A stretch of DNA of 64,000 bases from contig NOWV01000148.1 of assembly GCA_003344405.1 (NCBI GenBank), forward strand, positions 1 to 64,000, given 5' to 3'. Every line of letters starts with the position of its first letter. The stretch's first letter is position 1. Positions 25,701-37,849 of the stretch are shown here, in pieces. Made by a program: the position numbers and the translations under genes. This DNA is from Trichoplax sp. H2 (lineage: Eukaryota > Placozoa > Uniplacotomia > Trichoplacea). The notes under the pieces are model-generated. The model had not been told where the DNA came from, did no database searches, and saw nothing but the letters and a program-made list of their open reading frames with translations.

Positions 25701-26787
25701 TGATATAGTAGCTATTATCATAGCAAGCATTGGAGAATTATTAGGTATTTTCGCTTTGAAACCTTTAAATTTGATATTTTTGATATAAACTTTGGAAGAA
25801 ATAACCAGTCGTTACCCAAAGTGCGATTTCGTTATATTTATGCTGTTATTCGAAATGACTTAAAGGCGGCTTAGTAGCGTTTCTTCTCATTGATCGACTT
25901 GGACGTAAAAGGACGCTTGCTTTTGGATTTATCCTTGCGATGTTGTCTTATCTTTTATTAATAATATGCGCAGACAGGTGCTTAATAAACGTTCATTTTT
26001 TTATAGCTTTTATCAGTATCGTATAGTAACTTCTTAGTATTAAAATATTTATTTGATGTACGCCATTGCTTACGTATTTTAACATTGAATGACATTTTTT
26101 TTAAAGAAATTATAATAAAGAAAATAATATTTTACAGAACTACAAAGTATGGACTAACACTGTTTTCGCGATCATGTGGTTCTGGCTTAAGTCTTCTTTG
26201 TTATGTTTATTCTCCTGAGGTTAGTTCATTGATAAAGTAGACATGTAGAAGGTACCGCAATGGACTGAATCAAATTTTTTATTTCAGGTTTATCCCACAA
26301 AGTTCAGAGCAGTTGGAATTGGCACCGCTAATGCTGTCGGACGAATAGGAGCAATTTTATCACCGTTTATAGCTCAGGTTGGATAAATCAATATTTATGG
26401 AAGGATTGCTTTTAAAGCTGATGCAATTTTACCATCGATTTACGGTTAAAGCTAGCTGTAGTAGTTTTCATGCGAGGAACCACGTTAATGCTGCACTTGA
26501 ATTTGTTTACTAAACGCCAAATTGTTGGGATTTTAAACGTCTAGGTACTATTTTCGGCATCTGATATTTTAGCTCTTGTAGTAGCTGCTGGTTTTGCATT
26601 GGTTGGTGCAATATGTAGCCTATTCCTGCCTTTAGAAACAAAAGGCCGTTTACTTCAGGTCAGCAATAATGTAAATTTTAATCTCTCAGAAATGAATATT
26701 ATTTTCCAAATCGAATGAAATATTCTGACTAACAACATAACATCACATGATAGGATACGAATTAGTTTTTTGACAAAGGTCTTTGAT
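22735..26787 (+). CDS. SVOP: SVOP-like major facilitator transporter
   Basis: Fifteen exons up to 26658 join in phase: 22735-22807, 23204-23364, 23864-23962, 24057-24128, 24233-24357, 24584-24647, 24720-24845, 24936-25064, 25199-25272, 25352-25422, 25646-25744, 25866-25977, 26138-26219, 26288-26377 and 26545-26658. A short terminal exon to about 26787, or read-through to about 26718, supplies the stop. Signature segments of SV2/SVOP carriers are present: VNEVVEAIGFGKFQ, MIESMEITMLSLLGP, GWVSDHYGRKV (the MFS loop 2-3 motif), SLAGIGVGG, LVESPRF, LIDRLGRKRTLA, YSPEVYPTKFRAVGIGT and LPLETKGRLLQ. Twelve membrane helices are expected, in synaptic-like vesicles or plasma membrane. The substrate is unknown. 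The N-terminus carries RRRLL, a possible dileucine-type sorting signal. An AATAAA lies at 27142. Confidence 0.88.
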
Positions 26788-27629
26788 CTTGGCTCATCAC
26801 CAGTGGTGTCAAGAATGCCAGCTATATTTTATGATTCTCTGAACTGCCAATCAATCTACTTATTTATTAAAATGTTATATTACAAATTGTATAAATTTCT
26901 ACTATTACAACGGTTTTTAATACTGAATCAGAAACTGATCTTCGATAACGACTTCTGTTGTAATTTACTTTTAGCTGCAGACTGATTTATCTATTAAAAT
27001 ATTGGTAATTTTATTGTTTGTCAACGTTTTATAATATATTTTCTGTTATGTCATATTACAATAATATCTTGTATGGTGGTGTGACGTTTGCTCAAGTACA
27101 ATTTAGATTAGACTATGACCAACAGTACTATCTATGAAGTCAATAAAGTTTATTTATTCTGAATATTCTTCATATCATGCATATGTTTTGAACTGTGTAG
27201 TTTCTATCGATCCTTCCTGCTTATGGTATCGGAAATGGCGTCGCTGATCGCTATTGCCTCTTCTGGCTATCATACTATTTCAGTGTAGAATACGAACGAA
27301 GATATTATCAGTTAGCAATGATTATAATTATTAACGTTGTCCTTTATTTAAGTCTATATTAGTAATTACTACACAGCACTATTAAGCTATTCTAACGTTG
27401 GGGTAACAGTATAACAGTAATATCGATATAAAATATATTTAAATTTTAGATAGTTGTCTTTATTCAAAAATACACACAATTATTTAGATTAATGCTGAGG
27501 CAATCCTTCAACTATAATTATAACATGTAATACAGCATAACTTAAAAACGAACAATACTTGCTACCACCAATGAAGTTTACTGCGAAATTTATTTATTTT
27601 GATAATAACCAATGTTTTCGTAATTATGA

Positions 27630-30600
27630 TTAGCAATCATCAAGATAATTGCGACAATAAGATTTTGATATATTTCTAACGTATAGAAATAGCCTATTTA
27701 TTTGGATGATTTGGGTTAACAACAAGTAAGTATGATTAATTTCCACAGAAGTAGCCTCATTTTGCTTGCTATGATTATGATTAAGAATTCTCAAATTGTC
27801 ATTTGACTTGCTAATACGGAGATAATTTTGATTAAGAATTCTTAATTTTATTTTAATTGCCTTCAATTGCATAAAAATAGCCAGCTTATATTTACACTGA
27901 TAAGCATAGGCATTCCCTAGTTTGTTATGTAATGCAGCGACTTGTGGATAATCGTGACCAAAAATTGATAATTGAATTCTGAGTGACTGGTTGTACATAT
28001 AGATAGCCGCTTCGCTTTTACCCTGATCATAAAATACATTTCCCAGATTGTTATATAATGCAGCAACATCGGTATGATTGTGACTAAGTGCTGGCAATCG
28101 AATTTTGAGTGACTTCTCGTACATTGAAATAGCTTCTTCATACTTGCTTTGATTCGCATAAGCTAGACCAATGCTGTTATAAGACTTTGCGATGTCGAGA
28201 TGATTGTGATCGAGGACAGACAATCTAATTTTGAGTGATTTCTTGAACATAAAAACAGCTTCTTCATACTTGCCTTGATAATAATATACAGCACCCATTC
28301 TGTCATATGATATAGCTACTTCGAGAGAGTTGTGGTTAGTGAGAGATAATTGAATATTATGTGATTTTTCGTACATAGATATACCCTGCTCATGCTTTCC
28401 CGCCAAAGTATACACAACTCCCAGATTATTATACGAACTTGCAACATAGGGATGATTGTGATCAAGGACTGATAATCGAATTTTGAGTGATTTATCAAAC
28501 ATAGAAATTGCCTGTTTAAACTTTCCTCGATAAGCATAAACAGTGCCCAGGTTGCAATATGAATGAGCGATATCAGGATGATCGTGATCAAGGAGTAATA
28601 ATCGAATTTTGAGCGATTTCTCATGCATGGAAATAGCCTCATCTGACTTTCCCAGCATAAGATAATAATTTCCCAGATTGCTGTACGAATGGGCAACATC
28701 GGGATGATCATGACTAAGGACCAATAGTCGAATTTTGAGAGACTCTTTATGCATAAAAATAGCTTCTTCAAGCTTGTGTTGACGTCCATATAAATCTCCT
28801 AAAATGCTGTATGATCTGGCAACATCAGGATGATGGTAGCCAAGGGCTACCAATTGAATTTTAAGCGACTTATCGCTGATAGAAATAGCTTCTTCATATT
28901 TTCCCTGATTGTTATAGACAGAACAAATATTGCTATATGATTTAGCAACATCGGGATGATAGCGACCAAGGGCTGATAGTCGAATTTTAAGTGATTTCTC
29001 AAATATAGACAAAGCCTCTTCATACTTGCATAAACAACTATATGCAGCTCCCATGTTGTTATACACTATTGCGATATCTGGATGACTGGGACCAAGAACT
29101 AATGATTGAATTTCCAGTGATTTCTGAAACATGGCAATTGCCCTGGTATATTGGCCTTGTAGATGATGAGCAGTTCCGATATTGCCGTATGAATGAGCGA
29201 CATAAAGATGATTTACGCTAAAATTTGACAAATTGATTTTAAGCGACTTCTTAAACATAGAAATAGCCTCTTCATACTTGCCTTGGTCACAACACGCACC
29301 TCCTATGTTGTTGTATAATTTGGCAAGATCGGGATGATTGTGATCAAGGACTGTCAATAAAATTTTGAGTGATTTCTTATACATGGAAATAGCTTCATCA
29401 TGCTTGCCCTGATTACTGTATACCGCTCCCATGTTGTTATATGGTTCAGCAACAGCAAGGTAATTGTTACCACCAATTGACAATCGAATTTTGAGAGACT
29501 TTCTATACATAGTAATAGCTTCTTGATACTTTCCTACATGCACGTAAGCATGAGCAATACTGCTATATGTATTGGCCATAGTGGGATGATTGTGATCAAG
29601 GACCGACATTTGCATTTTGAGCGATTTCTCAAAGACAGAAATAGCTTCTTCGTACTTGCCTTGATCATTATACACATTTCCTAGATTAATATATATTGTG
29701 GCAATATCAGGATGATCATGGCCATGAGCTAATAACTGAATACTTAGTGACTTCTCGTACATAGAAATAGCCTCTTGATGTTTGTGCTGATAATAATACG
29801 TGATGCCTATGTTCATATATGTATCAGCAAGATCAAGATGATTATGACCAAAGACTGCTACTTTAATTTTAAGTGACTTCTCAAACATACGAATAGCCTC
29901 TTCGTGCTTGCCTTGACCACTGTAGGCAAGACCAATGTTGTTATATGAACTAGCAACATCAGGATGATTGTGACCGAGGACTGACAATTGAATTTCAAGC
30001 GATTTCTTAAACATAGTAACAGCCTCTTCACGTTTACCTTGACGATAATACGCTTTTCCTAAATTGTTATATAAAATAGCAATATCCGAATGATGATGGC
30101 CAAGAACTGATAGTTGATTTTCGAGTGTCTTCTTATACGTAGAAATAGCTTCTTCATAATTTCCCTGATCAATATAACTAAGACCAATGTTATTGTACGA
30201 TTGGGCAACATCTGGATGTTTATGATCAAGGATTGATAATCTAATTTTGAGTGACTTTTCTTGCATAGAGATAGCTTCATCATTCCTGCCCTGATATCTA
30301 TGGATAAGACTCATGTTGTTATATGATGTGGCTATGTCAGGATGATTGCATTGCAGGACTGAATTTCGAATTTTGAGGGAGTTCTCAAGCATAGAAGTAG
30401 CTTCCATTTGCTTCCCCTGCATAAAGTATAAAACTCCCAGGTTGTTATATGCCGAGGCTATGGATGGATGATTGTGATCAAAGATTGATAGTTTAATTTG
30501 CAGTGACTTCTCAATCATGGAAATAGCTTCTTCATTCTTGGCTTGATTACGGTACACCACTGCTATATTATTATATAATTTTGCAACTAGGCTATGCTTT

Positions 30601-32264
30601 TCACCAAAAATTAACAATCGAATCTTGAGAGATTTCTTAAACATATCTATAGACTCTTCTAGTTTACCTTGATCAAGGTACAAAGCTCCCATACTACAAT
30701 ATGATATTGAAACATCGGGATGATTACAGCCATAGATCGACAACTGAATTTTGAGTGATTTCTCATACATAGAAAGAGCCACTTCAAAATTGCCCTGATT
30801 TTGATAAACTATTCCGATGTTGTTGTATAATTTGGCAATTTGGGGATGATTATGCTGAAAGATTGACATTAAAATTTTGAGCGACTTTTCATACATAGAA
30901 ATAGCATCTTCATTCTTCATCATTTGATTATACGCATTTCCTATATTGCAATATGACTTCGCAACTTCGGAGTGCATGTCACCAAAGACAGATAATTGAA
31001 TTTCCAGCGACTTGTTAAACATAGAAATAGCCTCTTCATTTTTTTCTTGATCGACGAATACATTGCCTAGAGAGCTATAAGTTTTGGCTGTATCGGGATG
31101 TTTGTGACCAAGAGTCGATAATTGAATTTTGAGCGACTTCTCATACATAGAAATCGCCTCTTCATATTTATTCTGATCAGAAAAGATATTTCCAAGATGA
31201 AAATATGTTTTTGCAATATCGGGGTGATTATTCTCAAGAGCTGAGCATTGAATTTTGAGTGAATTTTCGTGCATGGCCATAGCTTCTTCGTACTTGTACT
31301 GATGGAAAAATACGTTTCCCATGTTATTATATAATTGGGCAACATAGAGATGATTGCGGCCAAGAATTGACACCTGAATTTTGAGTGACTTATGATACAT
31401 GGAAATTGCTTCCTTGTACTTAGCCTGTTCGTCAAGAACATTTCCTAGATAGTTATATGTTTTAGCAGTATCAGGATGATTGTGATTCAAAACTGATAGC
31501 TGAATCTTGAGCGATTTTTCATGCATAGTATAAGCTTCTTCGTATTTAGCCTGATGGTAATACGTATTTCCCATACTGTTATAGGATTGGGCAATCTCGA
31601 GATGATTTCCTCCAAGCACTGACAATTGAATTTTAATTGACTTTTCATACATTGAAACAGCCTCTTCATACTTGCATTGATCATCAAAAACATTTCCTAA
31701 ATAGTTATAGCTTTTTGCAACTTCGGAATAATTGTAATTTAGCACTGAAATTTGAGTTTTAAGCGATTTTTCATAGATAGAGTCAGCCAGTTTATATTTA
31801 CCAAGACAATAATCTACAACTTCCACCTCTTCGTACGAATTACTACCATATGAATTATCATTGCCCAAGTACCTTAACTTTTTGTCTAGTGATTTTATAA
31901 AATTATCTAATGCCCCTTTCCAATCTCTTTGCATTCGCTTAAATGTACCGTATCGGTCTAAACATCGAGCAATCACTATTTCGTTTTCCAGTTTTTGAGC
32001 TATATCTTGCGCTTGTTCAATCAATGGTTCAGCTTTCATCCATTCATTTTGCTGTAGATAGATGTCACTAGCACGTAAGCAAACATCGATTTGAAATCGA
32101 TGGAAATCGATGCTGCTTGTGGCCAAAGTTTGAACTTTATCCAAGACTAGCATATAGCAAGAAATCGCCTCATTAAGTTTGCCAAACTCATCATTTTCTT
32201 CGCCCGCCTTATAAAGTGAATTAATTTCTTCAGGGATACCAGCCATAGCAGATCGATTAGCCAT
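27630..32264 (-). CDS. 1544-residue kinesin-light-chain-like TPR repeat protein, single exon
   Basis: One uninterrupted frame starts with an ATG at 32264. About 170 residues of N-terminal helices come first, then 31-32 consecutive units of exactly 42 residues without insertions. The unit consensus is GxxYxxQGKYEEAISMYEKS, then LKIxLSVLGHNHPDVA and xSYNN. This is the TPR_12/KLC-type repeat also seen in NPHP3 and kinesin light chains. It predicts a long right-handed superhelix used as a protein-binding scaffold. No signal peptide, membrane segment or effector domain is visible, and the C-terminus beyond the last unit is degenerate. The lack of introns contrasts with its neighbours. A related broken copy lies at 1-1040. 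Partners and role cannot be told from sequence. Confidence 0.9.
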   Translation of the reverse strand: MANRSAMAGIPEEINSLYKAGEENDEFGKLNEAISCYMLVLDKVQTLATSSIDFHRFQIDVCLRASDIYLQQNEWMKAEPLIEQAQDIAQKLENEIVIARCLDRYGTFKRMQRDWKGALDNFIKSLDKKLRYLGNDNSYGSNSYEEVEVVDYCLGKYKLADSIYEKSLKTQISVLNYNYSEVAKSYNYLGNVFDDQCKYEEAVSMYEKSIKIQLSVLGGNHLEIAQSYNSMGNTYYHQAKYEEAYTMHEKSLKIQLSVLNHNHPDTAKTYNYLGNVLDEQAKYKEAISMYHKSLKIQVSILGRNHLYVAQLYNNMGNVFFHQYKYEEAMAMHENSLKIQCSALENNHPDIAKTYFHLGNIFSDQNKYEEAISMYEKSLKIQLSTLGHKHPDTAKTYSSLGNVFVDQEKNEEAISMFNKSLEIQLSVFGDMHSEVAKSYCNIGNAYNQMMKNEDAISMYEKSLKILMSIFQHNHPQIAKLYNNIGIVYQNQGNFEVALSMYEKSLKIQLSIYGCNHPDVSISYCSMGALYLDQGKLEESIDMFKKSLKIRLLIFGEKHSLVAKLYNNIAVVYRNQAKNEEAISMIEKSLQIKLSIFDHNHPSIASAYNNLGVLYFMQGKQMEATSMLENSLKIRNSVLQCNHPDIATSYNNMSLIHRYQGRNDEAISMQEKSLKIRLSILDHKHPDVAQSYNNIGLSYIDQGNYEEAISTYKKTLENQLSVLGHHHSDIAILYNNLGKAYYRQGKREEAVTMFKKSLEIQLSVLGHNHPDVASSYNNIGLAYSGQGKHEEAIRMFEKSLKIKVAVFGHNHLDLADTYMNIGITYYYQHKHQEAISMYEKSLSIQLLAHGHDHPDIATIYINLGNVYNDQGKYEEAISVFEKSLKMQMSVLDHNHPTMANTYSSIAHAYVHVGKYQEAITMYRKSLKIRLSIGGNNYLAVAEPYNNMGAVYSNQGKHDEAISMYKKSLKILLTVLDHNHPDLAKLYNNIGGACCDQGKYEEAISMFKKSLKINLSNFSVNHLYVAHSYGNIGTAHHLQGQYTRAIAMFQKSLEIQSLVLGPSHPDIAIVYNNMGAAYSCLCKYEEALSIFEKSLKIRLSALGRYHPDVAKSYSNICSVYNNQGKYEEAISISDKSLKIQLVALGYHHPDVARSYSILGDLYGRQHKLEEAIFMHKESLKIRLLVLSHDHPDVAHSYSNLGNYYLMLGKSDEAISMHEKSLKIRLLLLDHDHPDIAHSYCNLGTVYAYRGKFKQAISMFDKSLKIRLSVLDHNHPYVASSYNNLGVVYTLAGKHEQGISMYEKSHNIQLSLTNHNSLEVAISYDRMGAVYYYQGKYEEAVFMFKKSLKIRLSVLDHNHLDIAKSYNSIGLAYANQSKYEEAISMYEKSLKIRLPALSHNHTDVAALYNNLGNVFYDQGKSEAAIYMYNQSLRIQLSIFGHDYPQVAALHNKLGNAYAYQCKYKLAIFMQLKAIKIKLRILNQNYLRISKSNDNLRILNHNHSKQNEATSVEINHTYLLLTQIIQINRLFLYVRNISKSYCRNYLDDC

Positions 32265-35200
32265 ACTTTAGAAATCTTATAAAAATAGATTAGTTCAATA
32301 TCAGACAATTCACACATGTAACTTCGAAAAGTGTATATGAAAATTGTTATAAATCCCTCATAATTCTATTAGTAGTGATTGGTGTTACAATATAAACAAT
32401 TTAAATGTTTTGGATGATGTAAGAGAACACTAGTGGCCAGGCATTGATCTAAACGCCAAAGGGTTACAGTAAGAAGTGAATAAGCAAGTACATACTTGAC
32501 GTATAAGGTCTATATCTCGTATAATGACATTGATATGTCTTAGATCCTAGCAAACTTATCTTAATAAATTAGAGTTAAAGTGTAACTGTAACGTACTAAT
32601 AAGGTGCGTAATAGTTTACATTTAAGTTTAAGCAAGTTTCAAATTGCTGTGATGCGTGTAGGAATTGTAAGCTAGTCTAAGAGATGTGAGTTTCTTTCAA
32701 AATGTCTAAATATTATTTGTATTTTCGTATTAATTTACGAGATTAAAGATACAGCTGAATTCAAAAAAAAATTTAGCAAATTACTTTAGATCTTTGAAGG
32801 CTTTTTATAGTATGAGAATATAATTTACTAGACATCAAATTATTATGCAGGTTTAACATTTGAAAGCGTTCCTTGTTGGAGCAATAATTGATTGAAGAGA
32901 TTTTGTAACGTGAGTCTGAAATTATTTATTTCCTCCTTAGTTTTATGAGAATTACTTCTGAATACTACTAATTTGGATAGGGAAATACTTGAATAAAAAA
33001 CAACAAAAATATAAAAAATATAAATATCTATACGGATGCAGCCTCAATTCAAAAAGCTTTACCACTAAGAATACAAGATTTTTTTCATATCTGTATAGCT
33101 TCTAATTCAACGTAAAATTTAACCCGTCAGTATCAATTTGACATATGCATATATATATTCAAGATTGACATGACTTACGATCTAAGATATAAATCAGATA
33201 GACAAATGAGGTAGATTTCTCTCCTTTTAGATCTACGAAAATGTTGTTCTTAACGTAATCTATAAAACTTGTTATCCAATGGTATTTCAAGTTTGTAATA
33301 ATTAACTGGTAAGCTCTGCAACACTATACAATATAGTACTAGCTACAACGCTCGTTTTACGAACAAATAATTCAATGCTTAAATTATGTAGCTCAATTTT
33401 ACAGTGATCAATGCTTAATATATTGCAATGTATATTTTATTTAATAGAGTTAATAGAGTTTTAGAAGAGTATTAGGATGAGTAAGAACGGGAGGAGTAGT
33501 CGGGTTTACTAATGTACACAGTAGACGGTGCACAATGTACTGAATATATGAACATATCATAATAGACCACAAGTTGTAACTTATATGGAAGGTAGTAGCA
33601 TGGACTACAAAGTTTCTAGAAGTTAAGTAGTCCATGATAGTAAGTTCTTAATCAGCACTGTAGGGACACTGTACTACACTAATGATAGTGCTAAAAGTGG
33701 CATTGAATTCTAGTGGCTGCGCATGGAAGTATGATTGTGACTGAAATAGACAGTTAGGCCCGCAGCGGGTGATTTTATTTTCTAAATGATTTTCATTATT
33801 AAATTATAGAACTTTATTTTTAATTCTGTGTCCGGTAGAAATAAACTATTTAGCACTATATCAATAAGCAAATGTACTTAATATCAAGCCACATGCTTTG
33901 AAAATGATCCAATTTTAATATCATTGCATCATATCCTACCTTTAGGACAAGTTTTTAATTAAGCGGAAATTTTTCCACTTTCTGACCCTATTTTAGAGGG
34001 CTTGAACACGAAGAACAGCAATAATTCAAAACGTCTATTCCTGATTTATTAATTAGCTAGTCCGGAATTCTCGAGTGTTAACAGATAGTTATATTAATAT
34101 CTCAAATTAGCTGTTTTACAGCGTTTGCTTGTCAAATTCTCTTTTCTTATATTTTCTAAAAATTTTAACTACCACAAAATCGGGGCTATGGTTGAAAAAT
34201 TTAATTCAGTTATCTACGTTACGCTTTTAGTATCTGTCATTAGGCTGATGAGGGTATGAGTGAATTTTATCAGCTACTCTAGCTTATTATACAGCTATAA
34301 AACAATCAATATAGAATTTTTAATTATTTCGTTACCTTTATTCGATATATAAATCTTCAAATCTTAACCGCCTAACGTCAGGACTTCCAGCACTTCACAA
34401 CTTAGTTCTTCGCTATGATAAGATCAACTAATTCAGCTTTAGCATTTTACAATTTCGATATTACTACATCGCAGTTCTATATTATATGCTAAATCGAGAG
34501 TAGCAATCATTACGTTGCTGTTGTTATAGAAACTGCCTTCGCACAGCTTCTACAATTACCGTGAATGTCCGTTCAATATACCTTCCGTATATTATATACT
34601 AATGTTGTATTAGCAAGTTCCTTTAGCGATTGAGCGATGATCTGTTGAGCTAGACTAATTTATATCATTTAAATAAGACTAATGTATGCTATTTATATAT
34701 TGGACAACCAGGATTTATAGATATAAAGTATACGCTTTTATAAAGTACTGTGGTACTGCCAATGAGTAATAATTAATATCAGAATCACAACAATCTACGG
34801 TATAAGTATTTTAAACTGATCAAAACATAAAAGTTTTCGCTTATTTCTATGTTGATAAATTTTACGCGTACTACGCGTAAATATTTAGATTCTGTCTTCG
34901 AGGCGAATCTTTCACTACCGTAAAACGAACTGCTATCATTTACCATACGCTATTTTGTGAATTAAAGTCCTGTATTATATTGGAAGTTTCTCACTAAAAT
35001 TCTATTTAAATTTAATTCTCACAAGATAACTGTCTCCGGAAGATGAATTTTAAATATTGCCATTATTAATGCGGAGTTTAAGAGTATTAGAGCAATAATT
35101 AATTAGAACAAAAATCGAATCAAAAGCTTCCTGAGGTCGAAAGAAGTTAAAGTTCCCTGCATGTTTATCTATGCAGTTCTAAAACATATTTCATTTAATC

Positions 35201-36805
35201 TTTACCATCTATCAGACTTGGGTCACAGAATAGAATACATGTCCTCAATGTAATCAAGATACTTTACCATACGAACCAATCTGCTTTATTCAAGAATAAT
35301 ACTAGATGAAATTTGGACGGTTGGATTATTTCCATGCAGTAAGAATTTTCTAATATTTCAATCCTTCTTTTATCCGATATAGAACAGGATTCAAAGTTTA
35401 AGCTCTTTAATAATTAGAATTAAATAAAAATTTTTCACAACGGAGGCTGTCATTGAAAGAAGCAGCGCATAAGTAGATAAGGGTAAGGAAAAGTGGAACT
35501 CTGAAGGGTTATGGACCGACATCAAATTGTAATTAATGCCCAATCTTACGGTTTTATTCTTAACCGTAGATTACTATTTTATGTTTATCAACATAGGCAA
35601 TAACAAAGGTAACGTAACCTTCGTCTTGAAATTTTGCATGATTGCTATTGCAATCTTCATCTTGATCCTGGCTCAATAAATAAAGTTCAATGAAGTTCTT
35701 ATAAATACAGTACGCTGGCATCGAACATTCTTTTAAAGCCCTTCTGTCGAATATTACTCTGATAGTTTTAAACCATTTTAGAAATAAATATACTTCGATG
35801 GCTATAGGCTAACATCAAAAATGAACTATCAGGATGATCAAGGCTATTTGACGTTTCGCTGAGTAAACAAGTGCTATTTCGTTGCGCATGCTAGCAAATT
35901 CAAGGTTATTTATTCACCATTGGTGCTACTATATCGCTGCTGCAAGAATAATAATATCGCTCAGTCAATTACTACTAACATAAATAGCGTTCGATTTCAT
36001 CATCGGACTGGACATCATTAATAATAGCCGAAATCAAGATCAACAGACTTAGTCGTTGTCCATTTCTAAAGCAGAAATATTGCTTTAGCTACTTTATACA
36101 CTTGATTTAGAATATAAATTCACGATTAAACCTCTGTACTAGTCAACATCGTAATAAAATCGGAAAAAGTATAATTCGAACGATTCCAGTATTTATAAGG
36201 TACATAATGTCCAGCCACCTTAAGTTCATTCTTTATTACTTCATTTTTTTCCCTAACAATTCGAACCTGAGTATTTAATAGCTCTAGCCCATGTCTATAT
36301 GGCACTCTGACATTTTAATTCTACTGGCAGATTTGCGAACCTACCTGACTCGGTTAATACTATAGGTATTGATTAAAATGAACCATTGCTATTGCTACAA
36401 TTTAACTGTGAATAATAACAATGGTGCATTTCCTTGCAAGGTTGTTCATGTCATTATATGATTACTAATGATAGTTAAGTTCCTTTGAACGGGTATATAT
36501 TCTACACAAAGCAAGATATTGAAAGGAAATTCCCAGCCAGATTATTTCTTACTACTGTACGAATATATGCTTACACTTATGATGAAACTACTATACCTTA
36601 AACTAAAACTTGACTTATCCATATAAATAATGTGGTCGATAGGATAAATACAAATAGAAAAGAAAATACTTGTAAAATAATGATACCCATATCTGAAGCA
36701 GTCTTCCACTGTCCAACTGACCGCGATATCCAAAATTATTAATAGAAATGTTATTCTTCTTATTTTTTGGATCAAAAGTGGACAGGACTAGCGTAGATGT
36801 TTCAA
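32265..36805. other. Long gene-poor stretch
   Basis: About 4.5 kb of AT-rich sequence between the TPR gene and the acetyltransferase cluster. I found no splice-consistent coding pieces, RNA gene or clear repeat. A minus-strand frame at 36542-36775 begins with a hydrophobic stretch, but it has no donor or homologue that I can support. Confidence 0.45.
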
Positions 36806-37662
36806 ATGGATGATGATGAATTTCAAATCGTAGTCGCTTCCTCGGATTAAATGAAATAGATTATGAAGATGACAGAAAATGAAGGTTGAAATCCTGGATG
36901 TAAAGATGCAATGACTTTTTCAACTAGCTGATCCAATAGGTCAGTTTGTCGCCTTACTCAAACGGATGAGCTAAAGGTTGTCTTACAGTAATCAACTATG
37001 AAGATTTTGCATTCGATGAGCAATATATTTTGAAGAAGGAACACCGTGATAAATGCTATGGTATGAAGCTCTCTCAGCATGCACGGAAGTACTGGAAGAA
37101 ATTTGAAAATTATAGACTCGAAGCAGTGCCTCAACAAGTCGTAACTATCAAAAGTATTTGGACCTTCAAATTTATCATCGTACTATGCGATATGCTGGAG
37201 TAGTAAGTAAGCCATACACTCAGTGTAATGCTGTTATGGATGCTAAAAGTATCTCTTTCGACAAATCGTTACAATATGATCGAAGCCATTCGCCTAATCT
37301 TAGAAAGTATTTTCTAGTTGTGTGGATTAATCTAGCAACAGATCGTAGCTTAGTCTATTTAGACGATGATCAAGTTATCCAACAATTTGGTGCCATACGC
37401 AAAGGTATTGATAGCTATAAAAACGGTACTTTGTATGCAGAAAGTTTTCAAATGGCCGATAGCTTAATTCATACACTAGCAGGAACGTATGAAAATTGTA
37501 AAGTGGTCTTAGATGCACCAATACCTCAATAAGAATGCTATTAAACTTATTAAAACATTACAATTACAAGAAATATTAGAAATCATTAGAATGCATACTA
37601 ACTAATTCCTTACATACGATTTGAATACAGTTTAAGGTCTTATCTGTTTGGAACTTGGATAA
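36806..37662 (+). pseudogene. GNAT acetyltransferase pseudogene (copy 1)
   Basis: The sequence aligns from end to end with the intact copy at 38912-39763. After DEFQIVVASSD the frame meets three nonsense codons within about 16 codons, replacing Gln, Trp and Trp of the intact copy (TAA, TAG, TGA). A region at 37158-37532 stays open for 124 codons and is well conserved (FDKSLQYDRSHSPNLRKYF, TDRSLVYLDDDQ). A frameshift after DAPIPQ and more stops follow before a terminal LICLELG. The gene cannot make the full protein. The conserved central half suggests a fairly recent loss. Confidence 0.85.
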
Positions 37663-37849
37663 AGTTTAAATAGATCCAATTTATAGCTTACTAGCAAATC
37701 GTCATGTTGGATAATTCTACAGTATACCTTGTAACTGAAAAATAAGGGTTAAATTTTCTAAATATATTGCCGTCGTTAGAGAACAGTGCTAAATGTTATA
37801 CCTACTTATTGAGATTATCAATCTGTAATGTCTATTAGGATAAGATCAA

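Noticed and set aside
27917-31693. Several minus-strand frames of 70-157 codons inside the TPR gene
   Set aside because: They are other-frame translations of the repeats and share the same periodic pseudo-motifs.
27630-32264. Regular 126-base repeats as a CRISPR-like or satellite array
   Set aside because: The period is set by 42-codon TPR units in one open frame; there are no conserved repeats with unique spacers.
36542-36775. Minus-strand frame with a signal-like N-terminus
   Set aside because: No downstream exon, no homology, and very AT-driven residues (Ile, Tyr, Ser).
36806-36900. Stop-codon reassignment, since TAA, TAG and TGA replace Gln, Trp and Trp in the acetyltransferase copy
   Set aside because: Intact genes here end normally at TAA/TAG/TGA, and the same copy has a later frameshift, so it is simple decay.
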